Positions 1 to 11,363 are shown, counted from the first letter of the stretch. The stretch is 64,000 nucleotides of DNA from Lindgomyces ingoldianus (GCF_010093535.1 NW_022985168.1:221924-285923); one strand, 5' to 3'. Notes: generated by a model not told the origin, from the letters alone. Numbers and translations: made by a program.

Positions 1-2471
1 ACTGTGTTGTCCAAAGAGGCCGACGCGACCAGCTGGCCGTCGGGCGAGAAGGCGACGGCGTTGACGCAGTTGGTATGGCCCTCGAGCACGCTGCGGCAAG
101 CATCCCAGTCGTATTCCCTCTTTGAGAGTACCTTAACCCACTCTGACATTTCGTCTATGAAAGCTTTCTGTATTATACTCGCCTCAGGGGCAAAGATAAG
201 AGCTGAGGAATATATTTGTAGAGGAGCATGTTGGGATATATGTTGGAATTGAAGCGTGAATCGTTGAGCGTCTTGGAGGAACTGAGAGAGAGCACTATTC
301 GATGACTATATCGCGTGTTAGTAATACAGTATAGCATAGTAATAAAACCCCTACATTAACCAGCGTACAAAGTATTTCTAGTAAGTAAGCACATTGATTT
401 GTATCCCCGACTAGACTCATTGCTTCAAGCCAGTGAAGGAAGTGTTTCCGGACAAACGTATCTGTAGAGTCCTGGTTGTTAATATGGCGCTGACTCTGCT
501 TTAGGTGATACACCCAGTAATGGCAAGCGTACTGCAATTCAGGCGACAGATGGCTTGTAATCCTTCCTTCATCAACCTCGCTTCTTAAAGTCCCAGGCTG
601 TAAGTCGCATATGTTCTGTCGTAGGCCGTTTGTACTAGACATGAGTTGAAGGCAATAAGACGCTAACCTCTCGTGTCTTGCTCTTTCATCCACCCAGAAC
701 GGGCTCTGTCCCTGTTTTCGAGGGTCAACAAGGAACTCGCGAAAGGACAAATGCAGCAGCCTAATAGGAGCATCTTTGCTCTCAGGAACACTAAGAACTG
801 AGTGCAAGCCTTTTAGCTGATGTTGCACTTTCGTCTGTCGTACTTGAAGAAGGTGTGCGAGAGATCTAATAGAGAGAGGGCTCTCTAAGATGACTATGCT
901 CCCTACGACTTCACAAAACACCCGAAGCCATGGTTCTTTGTCCCATTCCTCTTTCCCCACAAGCAATTGGTTTAATACTAGAGTATATAGTTGATCGAGT
1001 GGTGAAAAGACGAACTTTGGATGTTGTAAGACATTAATTAAGTACTCTTCAGGATCACTTGAGTCTGCGCCTACATATCGACATACAGTAGCAGCGTAGA
1101 TAAATAGCGGAACAGCTAGCTCCACTAAACCTTGAATCTGGTGTGGCGCTGGCCAGTCTGTAGACAGCATGTGCTTCTTTCGTATTGTATCGAGCTCATG
1201 CACCAGGAAGAGGCGTATGTCGCGTTCAATCGTGCGCCTTGGTACTTCGTGGAGTACTAGGTCTTGGTATGTGCCGTTTGGCATCTCCCTGAAACCAAGG
1301 CGAATGTGGAGCTCTGGCCGGCTAGTCACCACGATCCGTAAAGGCACCGGATGGATGTCTTTCGTCCGAGCAAGCAGCTGAAGGATCGCTAGAGTGTCTG
1401 CTTCTCGCTCACATTCATCCAGCGCATCTATCACGACAACACGAGCCAAGACTGGCGACTGAGTCTGCTTTATTTCTAAGAGTGGCTGTAGGATCAGCTT
1501 CTCGAACTGGACTTTTAGAGTCTTATCCGCAATTTTCGGGTCCTCGTCGAGCACCTTCCTTATCCCGGGTACCACGCCTGGCTCGTAGGCTAATAGGTCG
1601 GTAGCGATTGTGGTGAAGAAGCGTGAGGCGTTGGCGCGCTCGCCTTCACCTTTCTTAAAGAAGAAGCTCGCTCCTAGTTGTTTGCGGTCGGCGAACAACT
1701 GAGCAACCGTCCGCGCTATTGTAGACTTCCCTGTCCCAGCCATGCCGCTCAGCCAGAATATAGATTTGCCATCCTTGTTGTTCGCCCATATTGTGATCTC
1801 GTCTAGCAGCTCGATGCGGGTGTTTGGTAGGCATTGTGTGTTCTTGTCTTTCGTGTAGGAGTTGTAGGATGCTCCATTAGCGGTAGGTAGCTTGGTTAAG
1901 TCCAGCTTTTGATTCACCTGATCTAGCTTCTTGTCAGAGTCGTGGATTAGACCCCTAGGAGAAATGGTTAGCTACCTTCGCGGTAGAATGAAGTGAAAGG
2001 AACCCACATCTGATCAACTTGAAGCGCAAGGCTAAAAGTGTGCCCATACTTCTCAAGATTCTGAACCGTCTTCTCCACCTCCTTGCTCGTCAATGGCCAT
2101 CTCAAGGCTCGGAAGCCGAATTGACGCAGCGCTTTTCGGCGTCCGCTGGGCTCGAGTTTGGCTTGCAGGGTAGCCTCGAGTTCCGTCAGCTCCTGAAAAC
2201 ATCTTTGAAGCGAGCCTGGTAAGGAGGCAGTAGGCGACTGCTTGGCTTGCGCTAAGGTACGTGTTGTGGAGAGCTGCGACTCATCCTGCTGGTCTAAAAG
2301 CTGTCGAAGCTTCTCAAGAACATTCTTGATATCCGTCACCTTTTGTTGGAGGCGTCCGATGTCCCTCTTTGCGTCCTTGACACCGACTGAGTACTGGAAG
2401 CAGATCGACGCGACTTTGGCGGATATGTCGACGACGGCTATCACGCTTGCCGCCCCGGAAAGGCCATCCAT
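1..2471 (-). CDS. NACHT/WD40 STAND (NLR-like) protein, 3' end outside window
   Basis: Three exons on the minus strand: 2471-2008, 1954-361 and 305-1, giving about 787 residues before the left edge. Residues 1-155 (start MDGLSGAASVIAVVDIS) resemble the helical SesA-like N-terminal domain of fungal NLRs. The NACHT NTPase follows: Walker A GMAGTGKST near residue 225, Walker B VVVIDALDE near 328, then TSRPE. Exon 3 reads into a first WD40 blade (VLEGHTNCVNAVAFSPDGQ), so a beta-propeller continues outside. Intron 1 (1955-2007) has branch GCTAAC and end CCTAG; intron 2 (306-360) has TACTAAC and ATATAG. Both restore frame exactly and skip a stop at 295-297. The family senses non-self and triggers heterokaryon incompatibility or cell death in the cytoplasm. 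Repeat number and integrity cannot be judged here. The start is the first ATG of the domain. Domain identity is strong; the cellular role is inferred. Confidence 0.9.
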
Positions 2472-3100
2472 GATGCGGCGCGCGGTCGGGGCTGCAGTGG
2501 ACGTTGTGATTTTGTAGATGCTTCTGCGTAAGTTCGCAAGGCGGCGAGACCGTTCCGTGGGGGTCAGAGATGTCGTCGTTCATCTTGAGTGCGGCGAGGC
2601 TGAGAAGGCTGCTGCGGCTGAAGGCTGCAGCATTGAGGTGGGCTATTTTAGGGCTAGCCGCGTTATCGATAAGGCTTGCTACAAGCTTCATGCAGCCACG
2701 TATTATCTAAGTTAAAATACAGCGTATTGGTGTGCGAAGTCATCTCGGATCTGTGATCGCCCTGATTGGAGGGCTTAGATTGGAGGTACCGACAGGGATA
2801 GGGACTCCGCATAGATTTGCGCGCGAACATCGACACACAGCTAATAACAATCTGTAAGCAACTTCGTGTGAATCTTTGGCTTAGATAACACCTCTTATAC
2901 GTATTATGGAGAAGATGGAGCTTAGTGGTAGCGATATAGTAAAGGGACAATGTTTCGCTACAAAAGAAGGCTCTGGGCGAATTAGACCAGAAGGCGACAG
3001 CGTAAAGGTATTTTGAAGAATTCAAGGGCTCCTAATGTTGACAAATAGCTGCATGATATAATTTATATATAATTCTTATGAAACTCGATATGTGTGAGAA
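2472..3100. other. intergenic, NLR 5' flank
   Basis: About 630 bp between the NLR start codon and the HET fragment on the same strand. Short open frames exist on both strands but none resembles a known family, and the part next to 3100 becomes AT-rich. It presumably holds the NLR promoter; I see no clear TATA box and no RNA gene. Confidence 0.5.
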
Positions 3101-3373
3101 TTATAATTTTGTGAAGTCAAAGTACCCCTCTACATTTTTGGTACGGGTGGTTTGCGCGGTGGGGTTCCCCCAAGTGTAGGACAGAGCGTCAAATGCCGGG
3201 GCTGTATTCAATGGTGTCGCCGTGATCGAAACTGAGATCTCATCCGAGTTCAGCCATTTACTGTGATATATCTCGACTAGACGAATATGTTTATGACCCG
3301 GGAGTTGGGTGTAAGAATATGGGCTAAGCGTATTCGGCGACATCCTTTTCTCTCGAAAGCTAAAAATCGCCAT
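3101..3373 (-). pseudogene. truncated HET-domain (heterokaryon incompatibility) fragment
   Basis: A 90-codon minus-strand frame whose middle reads YTQLPGHKHIRLVEIYHS and then FDALSYTWG. The last motif is the hallmark of the N-terminal part of the HET domain (ALSYxWG), preceded at the usual distance by the Y-x-L / IRL-E opening. After the motif the frame runs only about 20 more residues to a stop at 3101-3103, and the following DNA toward 2700 shows no continuation of the domain in any frame that I could find, so most of the roughly 150-residue HET domain is missing. It lies about 630 bp upstream of the NLR gene and in the same orientation. Either a relic of a full HET gene or a short captured N-terminus; an active incompatibility gene is unlikely. 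Confidence 0.7.
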
Positions 3374-3577
3374 GTTAGTGGAAGTCCGAGATCTGAATAT
3401 AAAACTACGGACCCCATAGATTCTTACCGGTTCTTGTGGTGGGGAAGCTGGAAGCTCAGCTGGTGAAGTGTTCAGCTGCCGAAAAGGCGCGTTGGATTGG
3501 CCAAGTCTGTTATCACCGGCAGGCTACCTAAGGCTGGATTCTGCAGTTGGAAACATCTCATTTAGCCTGAGACCAAA

Positions 3578-4857
3578 TTAAAGCAAAAGATTGATGAATA
3601 TTATCTTAAAACTGTTGAATTCGTACAGCGTTCGTGAAAGATCAGAGGGTGCAAACAAAGGCACCATAGTCCCGGGTGCAACCTTCTCCCACTCATTCTT
3701 AAGCGCCAGCCTGAGCAATGCCCCGGCATGGGAATCCTGGCATTTAGGTCTCAAAAATTACGAACAGTTTTCTCAATCTTCTCAGAATCAGCATCAGCAA
3801 GTTGATACCCACCAATAACTGCGTACAGCGGAACCCCCAGGACGAGCTCAGTTGCGTGGACGGAAGCGTTGATAACACCGGCGTGACTTCAGCCCGTGAG
3901 GAGAACGAGGCCTTTGTCTAGATGTATGTGTGAGCTAGAGTGGAAATTGAAAAGGGTGGACTGCAAGGATTTTTAAGATTCACCATCACGAATCGCTCCT
4001 CCATGATATCTTCATCTTTGAGCCACTTGCCGATAATAGGGTCGAGCCGAATGCCCCCGGGAATACCATTTTCGTAATGTGTGACACGTGGGATTTCCCC
4101 TGAAATGAAGAGCGTATTGTTCATAACCATGTGTGCGTCGCAGCTTTTATTGAGAATTCCACCCGCGAGCTCGATCTCGTCGGAAGAAGGATCAGGTTCT
4201 AAAATTATCGGGAACCCTGCATCATTTCCGCGGAAATCGGGTCGGTTGGGATGAACATCAATAATGGCTTTCTCACGCGATGGATTGGCGTTGTTGATCA
4301 TACGGATTGCTTTGAAGAGGCCTCCTGAGTCTGGGTTTAGCGTTTTAAAAATTGAGAAGGGTATAGGTGCATTGCAGTAGGGCACACCCGAATGATCACG
4401 ATGATAGTGTGAGAGGTGAATGTGCTCGACGGCCCCAAGATCAGTGAGTAGTCGTTTCACATTCTTCTCGAACACTCCCGCTTCTATCCTTGCGTCGAAT
4501 AGTAAAACGTTTTTTGCATCACCACTCGGTACGGTCTGGTTGTAACTAAGCATCTCATTTCAGGAGTGTTATACTAGAACTCACGATCATGAGGAATAAT
4601 CCATGTGCACCGCAGCAGATGCTGTCCATTCGCATTTGCTTTGTAGCACCACCATGGACCTTCGGATTTTGCAACGAGGTTAATGGGATGCCCATAAACG
4701 AGCCCGTGGTTTCGACCGTGGGGTTGGGGGAGTGGGAGATGATGTCGAGCTCGTCGTTCACGATGACTACGATTTCGAGGCTATCGACTTCCGTAAGGTT
4801 GTGAGAACCTACAGTTGACAAAGGATTTCCTTTCGTGGGAGAAGATTGGGGTGAATC
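3578..4857 (-). pseudogene. metallo-beta-lactamase-fold hydrolase pseudogene
   Basis: Spliced minus-strand remnant: exon ends at 4585, intron 4536-4584, exon 4535-4388, intron 4325-4387 (in frame), exon from 4324. The protein shows HLSHYHRDHSG (the HxHxDH metal site), then GLFKAIRMIN, FISGEIPRVTHYENG and PMPGHCSGWR, as in the MBL family annotated as dihydropterin ribofuranosyl-aminobenzene phosphate synthase-like. Damage: TGA at 3889-3891 replaces the Cys of the expected GCSHAG motif, a second TGA lies at 3751-3753, the expected third intron (about 3905-3950) has its acceptor but no GT donor, and no ATG opens the N-terminal frame, which is limited by a TAG at 4858-4860. The last codons reach a TAA at 3578-3580. 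Catalytic metal ligands in the first half are intact, so decay may be recent. Most stops are not the classic RIP change at CpA. Confidence 0.8.
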
Positions 4858-6547
4858 CTATGGCCGATGGTGTAGGTAGAATCCGGACATTGGAGGAAAC
4901 TCAGAAGTGATTTATATCTGGTGTGAAGGACTCTTTCATATATCATCCTTGCACACCCAATCTGATCGAATCCAGATTGGAAAGAGGCTAGATCTCATTC
5001 TCCATTGTAATGATTAATCGCTGAAGAATGTCGCCAGCTCTCGGTAATTATGTAGATGTGAGCATCGTACGATACTTTCGAGACTGAGCCCTTTTCCCGT
5101 GTTGATCTATAACGGGCAAAGTTGATTGCATGGTTGAAAGGGACGATTGATTAGAAAGGAGTAAGCAAATATCGAGCCATGTAGTTCGGTGATGCGATAA
5201 TTCATGATCGGAGAAGGATACAGACGGTCGAGGCTTTGGTGTTGGCAATACGCTGCCAAGGCTTACAGACCAGTTCTCGGCAGCAGGTCAAATCCAAGGA
5301 TGTCTTCTGTTTTGCAACATGAGCCTTTCTTGTTGAAGAGTGACTCTTGTTTTCATTTTCGTTAGCAAGTTGTGTGAAAGTTCCTTCCTTGACTCGCAAC
5401 TTGAATATGGGGGACCATGGGCAGGACAAATGTGGAGCTTTTGGGAGCACAGAGATGAGGAACTGAATTGATTGCTAAAGGAGTGTACCTAAGGGTCTAT
5501 ATATATGCAAGAAAAGGGGTAAGTATTGGCATCATATGACTATCGTGTGAGCCATGCGTGACTACTGCAAACAACAAAGGTTAATTGGTGCCTTACGGCT
5601 CGGCGAAGTGAACTCCGTTTATAACTTTCAAATCGTTTGCAAGTCCGGGAAGGGAGATTATGATGGGTTGAGGATTTGACAATTCTATTCCTCCAGAAAC
5701 TGGTCTGGGTGGATATCCAAGGCTGCCAAGAGGGTATGTTAGACGCTCGACATCCTCTTTTCTAGGCTTTAACACTAGCTAGAAGTACAGGGGCGCGGCA
5801 CCTAGCCATCCTTCCTCTAATAATGCTAGTCCTTATCTTCGATACCTTGGTTACGAGTATTCTCCTGGATGAGAGAGGTGTGGATTGGCAATGCACAAGG
5901 CAGGTTTCTGGCAATAAAGCACTCGGAAGGCTCCATAAGGCAGGTGATCAGCCCTTTGCAAGGCGGAGAGGGCTTGGCGGATGGAAGAGTCGATCTTGAG
6001 CTGGTACGTTAACCTAATCCAATTCCTTCGCAATGCACACTCGCTATAGTCCACAAGCTATTATGATGCAGAGAAGCTTCCCAGGGGCCTCCCTTGCTGC
6101 CCTATCCATCCCAGCCATGGTTTTCAACCATCCTCCCTGTTCTTGAAGAGTATGAAGAGTTGTGAGAGCAATCATGATGCCTCAGACGCCACCTCCGTCA
6201 TGACTTCATCATTCGCTTGTCGATAAGCTAAGAAAACGACCAATGCTGGCGTTGTTTTAAATTTGCGGATGAGAAAAGTGGGTGTTGCAGGGAAGGATTG
6301 AAGAGTACTACTTGGATGTGGAGAGTAATGTGGTTGCCCCTGCTCTGTCGAGAGAGGTACACGGGTTGCTAGGCAACGCTAGGCCTACCCTGGAATAAAC
6401 AATGAAGTAAAGTCCATTCTTGAGCCTCATCGCCACGACTACCACGCATTAAAAGCGCTCCCAGACTCTATCGTAAATTATATACACCACATCAACTCTC
6501 ACTCACTCTTCTGTAATTCCACGATCCAAGGACATAGCGCTAAAACA
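4858..6547. other. 1.7-kb intergenic region, no recognised gene
   Basis: Composition is ordinary for the gene-bearing part. Several 60-80-codon minus-strand frames occur (for example 5593-5775, 5851-6054 and 5202-5450), but I recognise no family, and no pair of them joins through a convincing intron. A TATATATA run lies near 5497-5505, and a TATATAC about 65 bp before the Spo12-like ATG, followed by a CT-rich stretch, may be that gene's core promoter. I cannot exclude a small lineage-specific gene. Confidence 0.45.
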
Positions 6548-7009
6548 ATGGCTACGAACATGCTTGCCAGTCGCGACACCAACGCTCAGCCGAAGTCGAC
6601 GCCGTCGCCAGAGAAGCAGAAGCCGAGGAGCATGGAGTATCACCGGCAGGTTCTGGAGTCGCGTCTGAAGAGCGGGCAGTGAGTGTCACTCACGCAAATG
6701 TGAAAAGTGCGAGTTCTGACAACATGCAAAGGAACCAGCAGAACTACATCTCTCCGTCTGACGAGATCATGTCTCCGGCGACCCAGAAGCTCAATGCATT
6801 CCGCAACAAGCACGTCATGAAGAAGTATTGCGCCCAAATTGTCGACGACGAGTGAAACTACTAACAGAGAGCTTAGGTCGAAGCCGCAGACGCTCTTCAA
6901 GAAGACTAGCTCGAAGAACTTCGAGGCTGCATCCGCAATGGGCACAGCCATGTTTGCTGATATTCCGAAAGAAGACCCGAAAGATAAGGGCAAGACGGAG
7001 GGTTCTTAG
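6548..7009 (+). CDS. Spo12-like cell-cycle protein
   Basis: Three exons, 6548-6678, 6732-6824 and 6877-7009, encode 118 residues starting MATNMLASRDTNAQPKS. Intron 1 (6679-6731) begins GTGAGT and has a CTGAC branch; intron 2 (6825-6876) begins GTATTG with a perfect CTACTAAC branch before TTAG. The spliced core, QQNYISPSDEIMSPATQK followed by LNAFRNKH, is the short Spo12 signature (SPSD..MSP.T.KL...R.KH). The rest is polar and low-complexity, rich in Lys, Ser and Pro, as is usual for these small nuclear proteins. In yeasts Spo12 acts in the FEAR/mitotic-exit network that helps release the Cdc14 phosphatase at anaphase, and in meiosis. The SP/TP pairs are possible CDK sites. The C-terminus (EDPKDKGKTEGS) is unremarkable. 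Splicing is needed to see the gene, since unspliced frames are interrupted. Confidence 0.88.
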
Positions 7010-7364
7010 CCTTGGTTGGGTTTCTTAGTCGCTTTCATCTCTTCGTCAATACCCGGATCCAGACCGAAGGAGTCTCTCGATACGACTCTTGGATCCAGCA
7101 GTCCTGCTATGATTTGGGGTTAGTTTGCATCGGATGGGCGAAGTAATTGGGCTGCTTTGGAGTTTGGGCTATGATAACAACTCGACCACTGTAACAATAC
7201 TTAAATGAACCCATTAGCGAGCGAAATGCCAGTATGATGAACACTTAACCTTCAGTGCCCAAGTGATGATGAATCGTAGGAGAGCTACTCGGCACGGCTT
7301 CGACCAAAATACACGCCAAGCGCCCCACCTGTTCACCCAAGCTCATGCTTTTCCACCGCAACTA
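7010..7364. other. intergenic, Spo12-like to UreF
   Basis: About 355 bp holding the 3' flank of the Spo12-like gene and the 5' flank of ureF. In-frame ATGs at 7266 and 7269 lie upstream of the chosen UreF start. No other feature is evident. Confidence 0.4.
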
Positions 7365-8304
7365 ATGATTACCACCAACGGCGACCAAAAATCTCTGGAA
7401 GATGAGATATTCGATCTCGAGAGGCGTCTCCAAGATGCCAAAGCGCGACTGAACTACAGCAAATCGGTCGTAGCAAGCTCAACACCGGCGAACGATGCAG
7501 GTCAGCAGATTACCTTGACCAGCAGCCCTAGACTACTCTAACACGACTGCAGCCCTCCATGCCCTATTCCTCTTATCAGACTCAGCCCTCCCATTAGGGT
7601 CGTTTGCCTTTAGCAGTGGCCTAGAATCTTACCTCGCCCACCACAAGCCATCACCGCCCTCTGCCTCTCAGCTTTCGTCCTTCCACACTTTCCTGCGACT
7701 ATCGCTCTGCACCCTTGCCTCCACTGCCTTGCCTTACGTTCTAGCTGGGTATCGGCACCCTGAAGACGTAGAGGCATTGGACAATGACTTCGATGCGAGC
7801 ACACCGTGTACGGTCGCAAGGCGGGCAAGCGTAGCACAAGGACGAGCGCTGCTCACGGTTTGGGACCGGAGCTTCAAGGCACAGCATAGCAGCACGACGA
7901 CTGCGGCTAGTATACATAATGGAACAGATAATCGACAGCAGACCGCAGTCGACGCCATAACGTCCTTTTCGACCACCCTTCGCACCTCAAGCCACCTTAA
8001 TGTGCATCTTGCTCCACTCTGGGGTCTTGTCTCTAACATCCTGTCTGTCCCACTCAACGACGCTGCATACCTGTTCCTCTTTTCGCATGCGCGAACTGTT
8101 ATCAGTGCCGCAGTTCGCGCCAGTGTCCTAGGGCCATATCAGGCACAAGCTGTGTTGGCTAGTACAGAGCTTAAATCGAGGATTAGAGGATTGGTGGAAG
8201 AGGGTTGGGATCGGAATATCGAAGATGCAGGACAGAGCGTTCCAGTCATGGACCTCTGGGTTGGAAGACATGAGAAGCTCTATAGTCGGATTTTCAACTC
8301 CTAA
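7365..8304 (+). CDS. ureF: urease accessory protein UreF
   Basis: Two exons, 7365-7500 and 7553-8304, encode 295 residues. The 52-bp intron (7501-7552) starts GTCAGC, has a CTCTAAC branch and ends TGCAG; removing it joins NDA to ALHALFLLSDSALPLGSF, the UreF opening motif. Further family marks are FSSGLESYLAHHK and HARTVISAAVRASVLGPYQAQ near the C-terminus. UreF works with UreD and UreG in the cytosol to load nickel into urease apoprotein. Residues 8-28 (SLEDEIFDLERRLQDAKARLN) form a predicted coiled coil ahead of the UreF domain. The start at 7365 is chosen because the coiled coil begins just after it; an in-frame ATG at 7266 would add 33 basic residues and cannot be excluded. No other urease gene is in the window. 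Length is normal for a fungal UreF. Confidence 0.88.
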
Positions 8305-8782
8305 TGGTCCATGTGTAGTAAAAGGCAAATGTGCCATATAGACATTAATTATTCGCTGGGTACAAGCCCCAACTTTTTTACAGACTTTGTATTTCTTTCA
8401 CCAGACGCCTCGCAGCCGGTGCATCTCCTCGCGTCACTTGTAGACACCGATGGAGCTGTCTCTGATGCCAAGACGTAAATAGCTTAACTAGTGGTCAATA
8501 GCTGAAGCGCCGGCATTCTGCGCCTCCGAAACTCAGCCATTCACTTTCCACGCCAACCCCGCGTGCGTCCTTCACTCGCAACATCGACTCTGCCTGGTAG
8601 TCGCCAAGGCCCGTGATCTGCAGGATGCTCTACCAAAGATAAACAGCAGGACTCTACATACTTCTATCCTTAGTACTAACTCTTCTTTTGGAGCCTTTAT
8701 TCCTCTAATGCGTTCCTGCACTGTTTGATAGCCGTCTGGGTATTCCTTTGTAGTCCATCCTGGTTCTACCATCTGTGCAAAC
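8305..8782. other. intergenic, UreF to SGNH hydrolase
   Basis: About 480 bp with the ureF 3' flank and the hydrolase promoter region. No gene or RNA recognised. Confidence 0.4.
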
Positions 8783-9976
8783 ATGCTCCTATCGCAACAA
8801 CTCTTAGCAATACCTGCCTCTCTATTCTCTCTCGTTTCTACTGAACAGGTTCCGCTCAAGATTCCCGATGCTAAATATCCTTGGATCCGCAGGTACGCGT
8901 CAATAGGTGACTCGTACGCCGCAGGGCTAGGCTCAGGCAGCCGAATAGATTGGTCGTGCTCCAGATACAACAACTCTTACCCCAACATCCTCCACGCCTC
9001 TTTCCTGGGAGACGATCCAAAGCGAAACCACCAGTTCCTTGCCTGCACTGGAGCTGCAAGTACGGATGTCATCGAGAAACAAATCCCCGCTCTCCATGAC
9101 AATCTCGACCTTCTCACCATCTCCGCGGGCGGAAATGATGTCGGGCTCACGGTGATACTGAACAACTGCATATACCAGTTCTTCATGGCTGGGGAAGACG
9201 ACTGCGAACTCGCTATGGAAGAAGCGCGGCAAAATATTCACAATGAAACCCAACTCCATCGCAACGTCACCCTGCTCTACGAGGCTGTCAAGCCTAAGAT
9301 GAACAAGCACGGGATCGTATATGTCACTGGATACGCAACTTTCTTCGGCATAGCCGATGAACTGTGTGATAGTGTGACTTGGGCTGTGTGGGATGGCGTT
9401 GAGTCTGGCCAAACGAAGCAATTTCTGACACTCGAACGCCGCATCTCGTTGAACAAGCTGGTGCAATCCGTCAACCTTGTACTACGCGAAGCCACAGAAG
9501 CCATGGGCCCTAATTTCCGGTTTATCGACTATGACAAGCACATCGCGGAGGGCCGAGGCAGATATTGTGAAGTCGGTGTTCAGGAACCTGCTCCAAACCG
9601 CTGGGGCTTGGATTTCTACGAATGGAACACGATCGACTCAGGCGAGAATAGCACGGAGATGGGACGAACGGGCGACGATGTTCCTAAAGGATCTTTCGAA
9701 GGGGACATTGCGGAGCGCATCAACAAGACGTTGCAAGAACATCCAGATTGGCAATTCGATCCCGACAAAGGCTTCGTTAACAAGTCAAAGACGATGGTTA
9801 GGGAGGAGGGGATCATTGGCGATACAATTAGCTGGATGTTACCGGATTCTTGGAAACGCGTCTTCCATTTGCGGCCACAGGCACATGCGCTTATTGCTGC
9901 GCTCATCTCGGAAGACTTACAGAAGAAGGAAGGGAAAGATACGGTTCATCCCAATTTCCTCGCTGCACTACCGTAG
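8783..9976 (+). CDS. secreted SGNH/GDSL-type esterase or lipase
   Basis: Single exon, 397 residues. The N-terminus (MLLSQQLLAIPASLFSLVS) looks like a signal peptide. SGNH blocks: IGDSYAAGLG with nucleophile Ser44, AGGNDVGL with Asn118 (block III), and FHLRPQAHALIA near residues 361-372, where His362 fits the catalytic His of the usual FHPN..GH block. Several N-x-S/T sites and paired Cys fit secretion. The family hydrolyses ester bonds of lipids or acylated sugars; the substrate is unknown here. The region between the GGND block and the His block includes a long acidic insert (about residues 255-345), which makes the protein longer than a minimal SGNH domain. After the TAG at 9974-9976 the same frame stays open for 38 codons with Lys/Leu/Asp-rich coding-like sequence to TAG 10091-10093, so the stop may be a recent nonsense change, or read through. 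Confidence 0.85.
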   Translation: MLLSQQLLAIPASLFSLVSTEQVPLKIPDAKYPWIRRYASIGDSYAAGLGSGSRIDWSCSRYNNSYPNILHASFLGDDPKRNHQFLACTGAASTDVIEKQIPALHDNLDLLTISAGGNDVGLTVILNNCIYQFFMAGEDDCELAMEEARQNIHNETQLHRNVTLLYEAVKPKMNKHGIVYVTGYATFFGIADELCDSVTWAVWDGVESGQTKQFLTLERRISLNKLVQSVNLVLREATEAMGPNFRFIDYDKHIAEGRGRYCEVGVQEPAPNRWGLDFYEWNTIDSGENSTEMGRTGDDVPKGSFEGDIAERINKTLQEHPDWQFDPDKGFVNKSKTMVREEGIIGDTISWMLPDSWKRVFHLRPQAHALIAALISEDLQKKEGKDTVHPNFLAALP

Positions 9977-11363
9977 AGATTGCGACAGGATGGTCTGAGG
10001 GATGATGATGGTCTCCATGATGTACCGAAGGCCTTACCTAAGAAGTCGACTTTAGAAAGGCTTGAGGCGAAATTGAAGAGACTCCTTGACTAGGAATAGG
10101 AATGAGATAAGACGATTTGACGATTTCGGGCCTTTTGAGTAACGTTTGGGTTGATGATATAGCATCTGCTTACTGGGGTTTGCTTTCAGGCGTTGCTTTC
10201 TCGATTTAATCTTGCGTCGGTATACCAGCGGGGTGTTATGAAACCTTTGTCTCGTTTACATGCGATACCAACCATAATGATGAGATGTGTACAGCTGCCA
10301 CCTCTGTCGCATTAAACATAAGCCCCCAAACACTATCCCTCCACCCCGCCTCCACTAACTCTCTCTCCCTCTGCAATAACACCCCCTCATTCCCTCATCC
10401 TACACAAACTTATACCAACTTGCCACACGCGCCGTTCAGTGAGTCGCAGAGATGGTAATTTAGCATGGATCTCGACGAGTTGGTGGCTGAAGTAGTGGTT
10501 AAAGTTATCAGTGACTTCAATATGGAGCGCACTACTGTGCATGTCGAGTGAAGACGTAGAGGATGAGCTGAGGATGGCGTGGGATGCACGAGCGGCACGC
10601 TCAGAGAGAGTGATAGTCCACTTGACGTACCGAGAGCCTCATGGGAGGTTGGGGGAGATGATGCATAGACATCACCCCGGGGTTGATGTGGACCGGCACC
10701 TTGCTATCAGTCCCCCGTAGTGCCGGGTGTTTGAGAGAAGGCGGACATTGCCACGACACATGAAGTCGTCATTGCGCTTAAATGGAGATATGCGCGGTAG
10801 CAGACACAGGCGTACTTCAATATCTCAGCTGTTCGATAATTTTGATGCCCATGGGCCGGTGAGTTGAGGAGGTTAGGAATGGGGTAGGTCGCATGTGAAG
10901 GGTAGGTACACAGCACTGGAGAGGCATCTAAGCACGAAGATATAGAAGCGTGCTATTGTCACTCACCTCTTCGTGCATCCTAACGACGCATATAAGGGTT
11001 AGTGGTGATGTGCTGAGGTTGCTACAAGCCATTGCGGGGATGGCCTCCTGGCAACGAATTACACAGGCTGCGTTAACACGCCTCTTTCCCGCCTCTGCAG
11101 CACCATCCGAAAAGAGTCACATCATTCCCGCAGGTCAGCTTCGTGTTTTGTGTGTTTCGGGGGCGGATGCCAATGCGTGAAGGAGTGTTGGAGTCGTCTG
11201 ACCGAGGTCACGAGCACCCGTTCCGAAGCATGGACACTTGGTGGAGGGCCAACGTCCCTCTATTTACAATGATCCACCATTCCGTCTCCCACAGCCCTCC
11301 CCGGCTTCATCATCCTCTCCGGTCACACCGTCGAGGTCTCAAGTGAAACCCAGCACAGAAAAC
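9977..11363. other. 1.4-kb intergenic region
   Basis: The first 117 bp are the open extension of the hydrolase frame. After that only short overlapping frames on both strands are seen, none with recognisable motifs. The stretch 11,238-11,363 is an open frame continuous with the GH31 gene but starts without ATG and reads as Pro/Ser-rich, so I treat it as 5' leader. No RNA gene seen. Confidence 0.45.

Noticed and set aside
2314..3025. Minus-strand frames upstream of the NLR start (2314-2691, 2663-3025)
   Set aside because: No family motif, no good splice link to the NLR domain start, and partial overlap with NLR exon 1 in another frame.
3905..3950. Possible U12-type intron donor (ATCCTT) in the metallo-hydrolase pseudogene
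   Set aside because: The branch site does not fit the U12 consensus and such introns are very rare in ascomycetes; a lost GT donor in a decaying gene is simpler.
9477..9998. 173-codon plus-strand frame inside the SGNH hydrolase gene
   Set aside because: Overlaps the hydrolase in another frame; Arg/Ser-rich with no motif. A shadow frame.
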